Program-made: the position numbers and the translations under genes
Notes under the pieces: generated by a model
Told to the model about the DNA's origin: nothing
What the model saw: the letters and a program-made list of their open reading frames with translations, nothing else
Database searches by the model: none
Source of the DNA: an uncultured Synechococcus sp.
GTDB lineage: Bacteria > Cyanobacteriota > Cyanobacteriia > PCC-6307 > Cyanobiaceae
Assembly (NCBI GenBank): GCA_937930135.1
Contig: CALGVO010000186.1
Location: forward strand, 1-64,000
DNA: 64,000 bases
Reading direction: 5' to 3'
Part shown: piece after piece, positions 56,677 through 64,000 of the stretch
Numbering within the stretch: position 1 is the stretch's first letter
Layout of the letters: each line of letters starts with the position of its first letter

Positions 56677-58434
56677 TCAGACGGCGGCGATCGGCAGCCG
56701 CCAGCCTGTGCCGAAAGCCTGACGGCTCACCTTCAATAGCGGCGGCGCCTGGCGTCGTTTGAATTCGGCTCGGCGGAACAGGCGCAGCACCCGGGTGACC
56801 GTGTCGGGGGCATGGCCCCGCTGCAGTAACGCCTCCTCACCACAATGCTCTTCGATCAGGTCGCGCAGCAGCGGATCGAGCACGGCGTAATCGGGCAGAG
56901 AATCGCTGTCTTTCTGGTCGGGCTTCAATTCGGCGCTGGGGGGTTTCTCCCGGATGGCGCGCCCCACCAGTTCGCCGCTGGCCGGCAGCCCCAGCTCGCT
57001 GCGGCATGCCTGGCTGGCGGGATTGTCGAGCCAGTCGCAGAGCGCGAAGACGGTCGATTTGTAGAGGTCACCGATCACCGCCAGGCCTCCGTTCATGTCG
57101 CCATAGAGGGTGCAATACCCCACTGCCAGTTCCGACTTGTTGCCGGTGGAGAGCAGCAACTGCCCCTGCTGGTTGGCCACGGCCATCAATAGGGTGCCGC
57201 GGATACGCGACTGGAGATTCTCGGCGGTTACATCCGCTGGCGGACCATGGAGCACCGGCGTCAGTGTGGCAGCGAAGCTGGCCATGAGCGCCTCGATTGG
57301 TGTGGTGTCGGTGTGGAGGCCCAGCCGTTGCGCTAAAGCGTCGGCATCCTCGATCGAGCCCCTGGAGCTCCAGGGGGAGGGCATCAGCAGGGCCTGCACC
57401 CGATCGGCCCCGAGGGCAGCGCAGGCGATCACGGCCACCAGGGCGGAATCGATGCCTCCACTGAGGCCGAGCAGGGCGCGCTGGAAGCCACATTTGCCGG
57501 CGTAATCGTGCACCCCCAGCACCAGAGCGCGGAGCAGTTGCTCTTCGCGGTTCATGACGACGTGATCGCGCCTGGTCGCTGAGGGACCTTTGGGGCTGAG
57601 CTCAGAAGCGGCGGGAGTGCTGCCGGCATCCCAGAGGTCCAGGGCTTCCTTGCAGATCGGCAGCTGCAGGGCGAGCGTGGGTGCGGCCTGATCTTCCTCC
57701 CTGGGGCGGTCGATCACAAAGCTGCCGCCATCAAAGATCAGCTCATCGTTGCCGCCCACCTGATTCACATAGATCACCGGGCAGTTGAGGCGGGCGGCGG
57801 CCCGAGCGGCCAGCTCGCGGCGCAGGGGGGATTTCTTCTGGGCGAACGGGGAGGCGGAAAGATTGAGCAGCAGATCCACGCCGAGCGGTTCGAGGGCCGC
57901 CACAGGATCGGGGCCTGTGAGCCGCTGGTTCTGGAGCGCGGGCTCCACCCAGAGGTCTTCGCAGATGGTGAGTCCCAGACGCCAGGACTGCCCGGCCAGG
58001 TTGAGGGTCAGGCAGGAGGGGCCGCTGGCGGCCCGGAAGTAGCGGCTTTCATCAAACACGTCGTAGCTGGGGAGCAGCTGTTTGCGGCCCACCACCCGCC
58101 ACCGTCCCCCCTGGATCAAGGCCACGGCATTGAACAGATGGGGCAGAGCGCTGTCGCCGGCCGGTTCCACCACGCCCACCAGAACGGCCAGCGCCGGGGC
58201 GAGGTCGTGCAGGTCTTGGCTCAGCTGGTCCATTACCGTCTGTTGCTGCGCCACCCCTCTGGGGTTGAGCAACAGGTCGCGCGGCGGATAGCCCCAGAGC
58301 GAGAGTTCCGGCGTCAGCAGCAGATCCGCCGGTTCGCCCTGTTGCTGGCTCTGTTGGCAGGCGGCGAAGATGCGCGCGGCATTGCCAGGTAGATCGCCCA
58401 CCAGTGGATTGATCTGGGCCAGGGCGATGCGCAT
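56677..58434 (-). CDS. nadE: Glutamine-dependent NAD+ synthetase
   Basis: Converts deamido-NAD to NAD+, using ammonia released from glutamine. The 585-residue two-domain protein has an N-terminal nitrilase-type amidase with the catalytic Glu43, Lys118 and Cys158 (LTICEDLW), and a C-terminal synthetase with the PP-loop SGGIDS (325-330). It starts six bases after the nadD stop. The last two steps of NAD synthesis are thus adjacent. Confidence 0.97.
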   Translation of the reverse strand: MRIALAQINPLVGDLPGNAARIFAACQQSQQQGEPADLLLTPELSLWGYPPRDLLLNPRGVAQQQTVMDQLSQDLHDLAPALAVLVGVVEPAGDSALPHLFNAVALIQGGRWRVVGRKQLLPSYDVFDESRYFRAASGPSCLTLNLAGQSWRLGLTICEDLWVEPALQNQRLTGPDPVAALEPLGVDLLLNLSASPFAQKKSPLRRELAARAAARLNCPVIYVNQVGGNDELIFDGGSFVIDRPREEDQAAPTLALQLPICKEALDLWDAGSTPAASELSPKGPSATRRDHVVMNREEQLLRALVLGVHDYAGKCGFQRALLGLSGGIDSALVAVIACAALGADRVQALLMPSPWSSRGSIEDADALAQRLGLHTDTTPIEALMASFAATLTPVLHGPPADVTAENLQSRIRGTLLMAVANQQGQLLLSTGNKSELAVGYCTLYGDMNGGLAVIGDLYKSTVFALCDWLDNPASQACRSELGLPASGELVGRAIREKPPSAELKPDQKDSDSLPDYAVLDPLLRDLIEEHCGEEALLQRGHAPDTVTRVLRLFRRAEFKRRQAPPLLKVSRQAFGTGWRLPIAAV

Positions 58435-58440
58435 GGATCT

Positions 58441-59025
58441 TCAGCCCGAGCCGGGGGCAAAACCATAGAAATTGTGCTTCAGCAGCAGGGGGTGCAGGGC
58501 CGCTGGAATCTGGTCCGCGGCCGGCCGTTGCCGGATGCTCGAACTGGCCGTTGCTGGAATCGTGAGCGGCAAGATCTCCACCTGGCCGCCCAGGTTGCGC
58601 AGTTGATCGAGATCCTGGTGCTGGATCGGCCATCCTTGGCGGGGCACGATCACCAGCCGGCAGCGTTGCAGCAGCGATGCCGCGTCTTTCCAGTGGGGGA
58701 TCTGGCCAGTGAGGTCACTGCCCACCACAAAGCTGAGGGGGCAACCGGGCCAGCGCGCTTCGGCGCGTTGCAGGGTGGTGATCGCATACGGGCTGCTGAG
58801 CTCCTGCACCAGCTGCAACTGGGGGGCCTGCATCGACCGCACGAGGGTGCTGAGCAATTCGAGGCGCTGCTCCAGGGGGATGGCGTGCTGCTTGGAGGGG
58901 TTGTCGCTCGCCCAGGTGGCCACCTGGGCAAAGCGATGGGTCAGTCCCTCCAGCAGGGCCTGATGCCCGCAGGTGGGCGGATCGGCGCTGGTGCCGAACA
59001 GGGCAAGGCCAGGATCTGCCGTCAT
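58441..59025 (-). CDS. nadD: Nicotinate-nucleotide adenylyltransferase
   Basis: Joins nicotinate mononucleotide and ATP to deamido-NAD. The 194-residue protein has the nucleotidyltransferase motif GTSADPPTCGH (11-21; the usual T/HxGH) and SSSIRQR near the C-terminus (ISSTxIR-type). ATG at 59025 overlaps the GTPase stop by four bases. The longer frame to 59070 is not conserved. Confidence 0.93.
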   Translation of the reverse strand: MTADPGLALFGTSADPPTCGHQALLEGLTHRFAQVATWASDNPSKQHAIPLEQRLELLSTLVRSMQAPQLQLVQELSSPYAITTLQRAEARWPGCPLSFVVGSDLTGQIPHWKDAASLLQRCRLVIVPRQGWPIQHQDLDQLRNLGGQVEILPLTIPATASSSIRQRPAADQIPAALHPLLLKHNFYGFAPGSG

Positions 59026-60368
59026 GGCAGCAGCTCTCGCAGGCCGCTCCGATCCCGGCGCTGGGGCCACGCCATCAGAAGTCTCCCCAGCGTGGCGTCC
59101 TGCCAGGCGAGCCGTTTCAGCAGGCTGGTGGGCTGTGGTTGGCTCCGCCGGCCTCGGCCCCGTTGCTCCAGCAGCCAGTGAGCGGTGAGTCGCCCGGTGC
59201 GGCGGGTGGTGTGGACGGCCAGAACCGCCTGGGCCATGGCCACCGGTGCCGCTGGCGCCAGGGAGAGCCCGGCCGTGAATGGGGCCGCCACCAGCAGCAG
59301 CTGGCGGACACCGCTGAGGGCTACCTGAATGCCCAGTTGGGCCCCGCCGATCAGGGCGTTGTGGCCGGAGAGCCGCTGCAGCAGCCGGCGGGCGGCGGGT
59401 CCCCCCATGGGCAGGTCATAAAGCTGGCAGAGCTGCACCACCAGGGCCGTGTCGCAGGCGAGACCTCCGGCCAGGTCCAGCAGCACCAAGGGATTGGCGG
59501 CGACACCCGCCGCCTTGAGGGCGGCGTAGCGACCGATCAGTCCCTGGGCCGCCTGACGCCTGCGCTTCAGGCGACCAGCCTCGAGCGCCTGTTGCAGTCG
59601 TTCCGCCTGGCGCAAGGCGTTGAGGGCGAGCAGGGCCGGCCCCTGCGCCTCCAGCCACTGCTGCAGGCCTGTGGCCAGCGCCGCGATCCGGGCGGCCATG
59701 GCCCGGCTGCGCACCCGGCCGTCCTCCAGCCGCACCGCCTGACGCGGTGCGGCGGCCACCGCCACGGGGGCGACCATGCCGTTGGGGAGTCGCCGCTGGA
59801 TGCTTTGCAGCAAGGCGTCGAGCTCGTGTGGGGGCCAGCAATCGCTGCGGTTGAGTACCGGCAGCACGGGTTTGCCGCCGTCGCGCAGGGCCTCGAGGGC
59901 CTCCAGCTCCACACGGGTGATGTCGCCATCCAGCACCAACAACACCAGATCGGCCTGCAGCGCCACCCGAGCGGCCAGCCGGGCCCGTCCGGCGGCGGCG
60001 ACCTCATCGATGCCTGGAGTGTCCACCAGATCCACGCCCGTCAGCCCCGGCACAGCGATCGGCCAGGGCACGGCCTGCTGTTGGCGGGTGCAGCCATGGG
60101 CCACGTCGGTGGCCAGCACTGCCTCCCCCACCAACGCATTCACAAGGCTCGATTTCCCCACACCCACACGCCCGAACACCGCCACCCGCAGCCGTCGCTG
60201 AGCCAGCCGATCGAGTTGGCGTTCCAGCGCCTTGAGGTTGCCGGCCAGCAGCGTGGTTTCCCTCGGGGTGAGGTGCAGCTCCGCACGCCACTGCTCCAGC
60301 AGCTGCAGGCAACGTTTCAGGGTGGATGGCCCGCCTTCGCAGGTATGGGTGGGATCGCTGGCTCTCAT
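59022..60368 (-). CDS. P-loop GTPase with DUF697-type membrane domain
   Basis: A 448-residue GTPase: Walker A GRVGVGKS (66-73), DTPG (116-119) and NRSD (173-176). From about residue 285 is a hydrophobic helical domain (AANPLVLLDLAGGLACDTALVVQL; SGVRQLLLVAAPFTAGLSL) of the DUF697 type, probably membrane-associated. Such proteins are close to Era/dynamin-like GTPases of the cyanobacterial and plastid envelope. It overlaps the CNNM gene stop and nadD start by four bases each. Confidence 0.85.
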   Translation of the reverse strand: MRASDPTHTCEGGPSTLKRCLQLLEQWRAELHLTPRETTLLAGNLKALERQLDRLAQRRLRVAVFGRVGVGKSSLVNALVGEAVLATDVAHGCTRQQQAVPWPIAVPGLTGVDLVDTPGIDEVAAAGRARLAARVALQADLVLLVLDGDITRVELEALEALRDGGKPVLPVLNRSDCWPPHELDALLQSIQRRLPNGMVAPVAVAAAPRQAVRLEDGRVRSRAMAARIAALATGLQQWLEAQGPALLALNALRQAERLQQALEAGRLKRRRQAAQGLIGRYAALKAAGVAANPLVLLDLAGGLACDTALVVQLCQLYDLPMGGPAARRLLQRLSGHNALIGGAQLGIQVALSGVRQLLLVAAPFTAGLSLAPAAPVAMAQAVLAVHTTRRTGRLTAHWLLEQRGRGRRSQPQPTSLLKRLAWQDATLGRLLMAWPQRRDRSGLRELLP

Positions 60369-61378
60369 TCCGGTATCCCCACGCTCGCACCCTTGCGCCA
60401 CCAGCCGGCTAGCACCGCCAGCACCGCATCGGCACCGATCACGCCCACAAAGCCGCCGAACTCATCCACTACCACGCGCACACCACTGTTGTCGCGTCGG
60501 AAGCTGGTGAGCAAGCGGTCGGCCCGAATCATCTCGGGCACGAACTCCACCGGCTCGCAGAGATCAGCGGCGCTGAGCTGACCACGCTGCTCCAGCAGGG
60601 CTTTCAGCAGCTGGTCGCGGCTGGCCACCCCGAGCACCCGATCCACCTCGGCGCCGAGCACCACCCACCAGGCCGAGGGGTTCGCCAGCAGCTGGGGGCG
60701 GAGGGCTTCCAGTGTTGCCGCACCCTCCAGGGTGGGTGCGGCCACGCGGGGGGTCATCAGATCCCTGGCGGTGAGGTCATTGAGTTGGAACACCTTGGCG
60801 ATCATCGCCGCCTCATCGGCTTCGATCTGTCCTTTCTGGGAGCCGAGGCGTGCCAGCAGCCGGATTTCGTTCTCGTCGGTGCTGATTTCGTTCTCTTCAC
60901 TGATCGCCGGCAGCAAGCGCTCCAGCAGCAGCACCAGGGGGCGCATCAGCACCCCGAGCCAGTGCAGCACCGGCGCGCTGGCCAGGGCCACGGGGAGGGC
61001 GAGACGGGTGCCGATCGCCTTGGGAAGAATTTCACCCAGCAGAATCACCAGCACGGTGAGGGCCACTGAAAACAGCGGCAGGGCCACGTCGCTGAACTGG
61101 TTTTTCTGAAACACCCAGGCGGCGTAGCCGCCGAGCATCATGCTGCCGAAAATGTTGAAGCCGTTGTTGGCGATCACCAACACCGAGAGGGTGCGGCCGA
61201 GGCGTTGACGCAACTGGGCCAGCCGTCGTGCCCCCGCTGGCGGGCCTGTCCGTGCGGCCAGCTCGTGCACGCGCACGGGATTGACCGTGAGCAGGGCCGC
61301 TTCAACCCCCGAGCAGACGGCGGATCCTGCCAGCACCACCAGCACCATCAACAGCAGGATCAGCAGGTCGGTGGTCAT
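60365..61378 (-). CDS. CNNM/CorC-type membrane protein (DUF21 and CBS domains)
   Basis: A 337-residue protein with three N-terminal membrane segments forming a DUF21 domain, then paired CBS domains (about 200-325: DLMTPRVAAPTLEGAATLEA and VDEFGGFVGVIGADAVLAVLAG). Relatives handle magnesium or cobalt efflux and are labelled hemolysin. It is the first gene of the minus-strand run to ald and diverges from pepP with about 50 bases between starts. Confidence 0.88.
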   Translation of the reverse strand: MTTDLLILLLMVLVVLAGSAVCSGVEAALLTVNPVRVHELAARTGPPAGARRLAQLRQRLGRTLSVLVIANNGFNIFGSMMLGGYAAWVFQKNQFSDVALPLFSVALTVLVILLGEILPKAIGTRLALPVALASAPVLHWLGVLMRPLVLLLERLLPAISEENEISTDENEIRLLARLGSQKGQIEADEAAMIAKVFQLNDLTARDLMTPRVAAPTLEGAATLEALRPQLLANPSAWWVVLGAEVDRVLGVASRDQLLKALLEQRGQLSAADLCEPVEFVPEMIRADRLLTSFRRDNSGVRVVVDEFGGFVGVIGADAVLAVLAGWWRKGASVGIPE

Positions 61379-61431
61379 GCCGGGGTGCTTTGCCTGCCAT
61401 CCTGACGGTTCCCTGTCACTCTGTCTCCGCC

Positions 61432-62766
61432 GTGATCGACCAGCAGCGTCATGCCCAGCGACGTGAGCGCTGTTTCGCTGAGCTCGGTGGTGCGGCCGCG
61501 GTGATCCCGGCGGCGACGCTGGTCACACACCATGCCGATTGCGAGTGGCCGTTCCGGCAGGACAGCGACTTCTGGTATCTCACCGGATTCGACGAACCCG
61601 ATGCGGTGGCGCTGCTGTTGCCCCACCGAGCGGAGGGTGAGCGCTACGTGCTGTTTGTGAATCCGCGCGAGCCCGGTGCCGAGGTGTGGACCGGGCGGCG
61701 CTGGGGCTGTGAGGGAGCGGTGGAGCACTACGGGGCGGACATCGCCCACCCCCGCGATGAGCTGGAACAACGCCTGCCGGAGTATCTCAAGGGTGCGGAG
61801 GGCATCGCCTTTCGGGTCGGGCGGCATCCCGCCGTGGAACCCCTGGTGCTGAAGGCCTGGGCCCAGCAGCTGGATCGGGCGCCGCGCAGTGGTGCAGCGG
61901 CCCTGGGGTTGGTGGCTCCCTGCCCGATGCTGCATCGGCTGCGATTGCGCAAGGAGCCGGAGGAGCTGGTGCGTCTGCGGCAGGCCTGCCGCATTTCGGC
62001 GGAGGCCCATGAGCTGGCCCGCGCTGCTGTGGAGCCGGGGATGGGCGAACGACAGGTGCAGGCCCTGATCGAACAGCATTTTCTCGCCGCCGGGGCCCGC
62101 GGGCCGGCCTACAGCTCGATCGTGGCCGGTGGCGACAACGCCTGCGTGCTCCATTACATCGACAATCGGGATCTCTTGCGTGACGGAGATCTGCTGCTGA
62201 TCGACGCAGGCTGTTCCCTTCCCGATTACTACAACGGCGACATCACCCGCACTTTTCCAGTGAACGGGCGCTTCCGTGCGGAGCAGCGGCAGCTGTATGA
62301 ACTGGTGCTGTCGGCCCAGGAGGCCGCAGTGGCGGCGGTGCAACCGGGTGCGACCGCGGAGCATGTGCATCAGACCGCCCTGCGGCAGCTGGTGGAGGGC
62401 TTGCTGGAGCTCGGCCTGCTGCGCGGCGACGTCGACAGCGTGATTGAGCAGGGCGCCTATCGCCACCTCTACATGCACCGCACCGGCCATTGGCTCGGGT
62501 TGGATGTGCACGATGTGGGGGCCTATCGCCTCGGTGAGCATCCGGTGGAACTGGAGCCGGGCATGGTGCTCACGGTGGAACCGGGGCTCTACGTGAGCGA
62601 TCGCTTGCCCGTGCCTGAGGGGCAGCCGGCGATCGAGGAGCGCTGGAAGGGTATCGGCATCCGCATCGAGGATGATGTGGCCGTGCGCGATCGCGCTGAG
62701 GTGGCCTGCGGCCATGAGGTGCTCACGTCCGCAGCCGCCAAGAGCCTGGCGGCGATGGAGCGCTGA
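61432..62766 (+). CDS. pepP: Xaa-Pro aminopeptidase P
   Basis: A metallopeptidase (M24B) that removes N-terminal residues preceding proline. The 444-residue protein has a N-terminal creatinase-like domain and a pita-bread catalytic domain with metal ligands in LLIDAGC, GDITRTFPVNG, HRTGHWLGLDVHDVG, VEPGLY and RIEDDV. GTG at 61432 gives the usual IDQQ start; the TTG at 61390 adds 14 residues. No signal peptide, so it is cytosolic. Confidence 0.95.
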   Translation: MIDQQRHAQRRERCFAELGGAAAVIPAATLVTHHADCEWPFRQDSDFWYLTGFDEPDAVALLLPHRAEGERYVLFVNPREPGAEVWTGRRWGCEGAVEHYGADIAHPRDELEQRLPEYLKGAEGIAFRVGRHPAVEPLVLKAWAQQLDRAPRSGAAALGLVAPCPMLHRLRLRKEPEELVRLRQACRISAEAHELARAAVEPGMGERQVQALIEQHFLAAGARGPAYSSIVAGGDNACVLHYIDNRDLLRDGDLLLIDAGCSLPDYYNGDITRTFPVNGRFRAEQRQLYELVLSAQEAAVAAVQPGATAEHVHQTALRQLVEGLLELGLLRGDVDSVIEQGAYRHLYMHRTGHWLGLDVHDVGAYRLGEHPVELEPGMVLTVEPGLYVSDRLPVPEGQPAIEERWKGIGIRIEDDVAVRDRAEVACGHEVLTSAAAKSLAAMER

Positions 62767-62789
62767 GCGGCGATCTCACAATCTGGCGG

Positions 62790-62948
62790 TCACACAACCT
62801 GCAGGGCAACCCACACCACCCCCACCGTGAGCAGCATCGGGCTGACCAGCATCAGCAAACCGTGATGCAGCGCACTTCGGGATTCGGATCCCGCCTCAGG
62901 CGCATGGGACATGTCCCTGCGCAACACGCTCCAAGGCCTTCCGTTCAT
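62790..62948 (-). CDS. Small single-pass membrane protein
   Basis: About 52 residues from ATG at 62948 (or 40 from ATG at 62912), with one C-terminal hydrophobic helix (LLMLVSPMLLTVGVVWVALQVV). The ATG overlaps the TGA of the HAD gene by four bases, suggesting translation on its mRNA. Family not recognised. Confidence 0.55.
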   Translation of the reverse strand: MNGRPWSVLRRDMSHAPEAGSESRSALHHGLLMLVSPMLLTVGVVWVALQVV

Positions 62949-63769
62949 GGCGCTGATGCCGGTTCCAGAGCGTGACACCAGTCCAGGGCGGCGGTGGTGC
63001 TGGGCAGCACCCGATCTGCACCCGCTTCCTGCAGGCGTTGTTCGTAGTGGCGTCGCGCTGAGGTCTGCTCCGCTCCATGCAGATGGGGTGGTGCCACCGC
63101 CAGGCTCACGAAGGTCTGGTCTGGGCAACGTTCGCGTGCCTGAACCACCGTCTGCACGTCGGCGACGGTGTCGCCCAGGTAAGCGATCGGGGGGCTGCCG
63201 GCACCCAGGGGTGCCTGAAGAAGGCTCTGGGCCAGGTGGAGCAGGCCGGTGGGATCCGGCTTGTCGGGGGCATCGCCCATGGCGATCAGGGGAGGGGACT
63301 CCAGCCCCAGCCGCTGGCTGAGCAGGAAGCGAGCAGAGGGGGGCTCAGCGCCGCTCACGAAGCCCCAGGTCACGGCCATCGCCGTGAGGTCGCTGAAGAA
63401 CTGCCGTTCCACCAGCAAGGGTTCATCGGTGATGAAACCGGTCCAGGCACGGGGATCGCCATCCGGCTGCTCGCCGAAATAAAAACGGCTGAACACCTCC
63501 ACCAGATCCGGTCTTGGCGGCAGCATGAAGGCGTTGTTCTCACCCGCCTGGGCCTGGCGCCGTCGCAGCAGCTCCAGACTGGCGTCCCAGTCATTGTTCC
63601 ATCGCCCCTCTCCCTTGAGGGCATCGATCACTCCTGGCTCAGGTCGCCAGCCGCAGTAGTGCTCCACGGTCGCCTGCAGGGCGCGCCGATAGCTGCCGGC
63701 CACATCGCGGATCACGCCATCGATGTCAAAAAGAAGAAGGCAGCGGGGCCGATCCTTTGAACGCTTCAG
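62945..63769 (-). CDS. HAD-family hydrolase (TIGR01548-type) with a non-canonical start
   Basis: A soluble HAD phosphatase of about 274 residues. Motif I is DIDGVIRD, with the nucleophile Asp; motif III/IV is LGDTVADVQT. Motif I lies upstream of the first canonical start (GTG at 63715, itself the Val of the motif), so the gene must begin earlier. The frame is open to a TAA near 63800 and has no ATG, GTG or TTG; CTG at 63769 or 63772 is the most plausible start. Substrate unknown. Confidence 0.75.
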   Translation of the reverse strand: MKRSKDRPRCLLLFDIDGVIRDVAGSYRRALQATVEHYCGWRPEPGVIDALKGEGRWNNDWDASLELLRRRQAQAGENNAFMLPPRPDLVEVFSRFYFGEQPDGDPRAWTGFITDEPLLVERQFFSDLTAMAVTWGFVSGAEPPSARFLLSQRLGLESPPLIAMGDAPDKPDPTGLLHLAQSLLQAPLGAGSPPIAYLGDTVADVQTVVQARERCPDQTFVSLAVAPPHLHGAEQTSARRHYEQRLQEAGADRVLPSTTAALDWCHALEPASAP

Positions 63770-63832
63770 CAGGGGCGATCGCGGGTGGCTGGTAGGTTAG
63801 TTGTTTGTCCTGATTTCTTGAGCGCTGACACC

Positions 63833-64000
63833 ATGACGGTTTCCGAAGGCGCTGCAGCCGACCAGGAGGTCGCGACCGCAGCACCAGCAGTCGAATCCGC
63901 TCTCGAACCTGCGGCGGCCGAGCAGGCTCAGGAGGCCACGGAAGGCCGTCCGGTGATGCGGGGCGGCAGTGCGGCTCTGGCGTCCGCCACGATCGATGCT
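63833..64000 (+). CDS. N-terminal fragment of an unidentified protein (3' truncated)
   Basis: ATG at 63833 opens a frame running off the window. The visible 56 residues are Ala/Glu-rich and look disordered up to about residue 38 (TVSEGAAADQEVATAAPA), then become GRPVMRGGSAALASATIDA. The folded domain is out of view, so no name is given. It diverges from the HAD hydrolase. Confidence 0.6.
   Translation, partial: MTVSEGAAADQEVATAAPAVESALEPAAAEQAQEATEGRPVMRGGSAALASATIDA

Noticed and set aside
55455..56762. 435-residue plus-strand frame across ald
   Set aside because: Antisense to ald, which has clear dehydrogenase motifs.
59139..60581. 480-residue plus-strand frame across the GTPase
   Set aside because: Antisense shadow; Gln/His-rich, with no domain.

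Overview
This window comes from a high-GC marine or brackish picocyanobacterium of the Synechococcus/Cyanobium group. The evidence is a split RNA polymerase beta' subunit (rpoC1 + rpoC2), an allophycocyanin core operon (apcE, apcA, apcB, apcC), a cyanobacterial ATP synthase operon with a duplicated b subunit, a high-light-inducible (Hli) protein, Ycf35/DUF1257, and a Ccs1/CcdA cytochrome c assembly system. It looks like ordinary chromosome: genes are dense, often overlap by 1-4 bases, and there is no insertion sequence, prophage, CRISPR array, rRNA or tRNA gene.

Layout. 1-2.5 kb: the end of an unidentified gene, an MscS-like channel, and a minus-strand pair (grrP, grrA) that looks like a cyclophane-type radical-SAM RiPP system without its maturase in view. 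2.6-7.1 kb: HtrA protease, rpiA, hisD, rpsT, TatD nuclease. 7.3-18 kb: rpoB, rpoC1, rpoC2, then a 50-residue hli gene overlapping rlmN. 18-23 kb: sodium:solute symporter, small membrane protein, HEAT-repeat protein, then DUF2997, Ycf35, a ferredoxin and an aldo/keto reductase whose C-terminal ferredoxin-like domain has lost its cysteines. 23-29.5 kb: rsmG, a J-domain protein, DUF3143, and the minus-strand biotin operon bioF-bioK-bioC-bioD without bioA, followed by a BASS transporter. 29.5-37.5 kb: Ski2-like helicase, the purB / 33-residue peptide / fumC operon, TlyA methyltransferase, PII (glnB), small proteins. 37.5-41.2 kb: queF, ccsB, ccdA, ftsW.

41.3-45.9 kb is the phycobilisome core operon on the minus strand, with one hairpin terminator after apcE and another after apcC. 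46-53 kb is a methyltransferase and the ATP synthase operon atp1-B-E-G-F-H-A-C, closed by a clear terminator; the beta and epsilon subunits are not here, as usual in cyanobacteria. 53-55.5 kb holds a 2OG-Fe(II) oxygenase, a [2Fe-2S] ferredoxin, a 62-residue protein and a DUF3326 protein with overlapping ends. 55.5-61.4 kb is a minus-strand run of CNNM/CorC protein, DUF697-type GTPase, nadD, nadE and ald, linking NAD synthesis with an NAD-dependent enzyme. The right end has pepP, a HAD hydrolase whose catalytic motif lies upstream of every canonical start codon, a small membrane peptide, and the start of a gene cut by the window edge.

The most unusual items are the GrrA precursor with nine aromatic-X-Asn motifs, the cysteine-less aldo/keto reductase coupled to a separate ferredoxin, several membrane peptides of 33-52 residues placed inside operons, and two conserved proteins (CcdA and the HAD hydrolase) with no usable canonical start codon.
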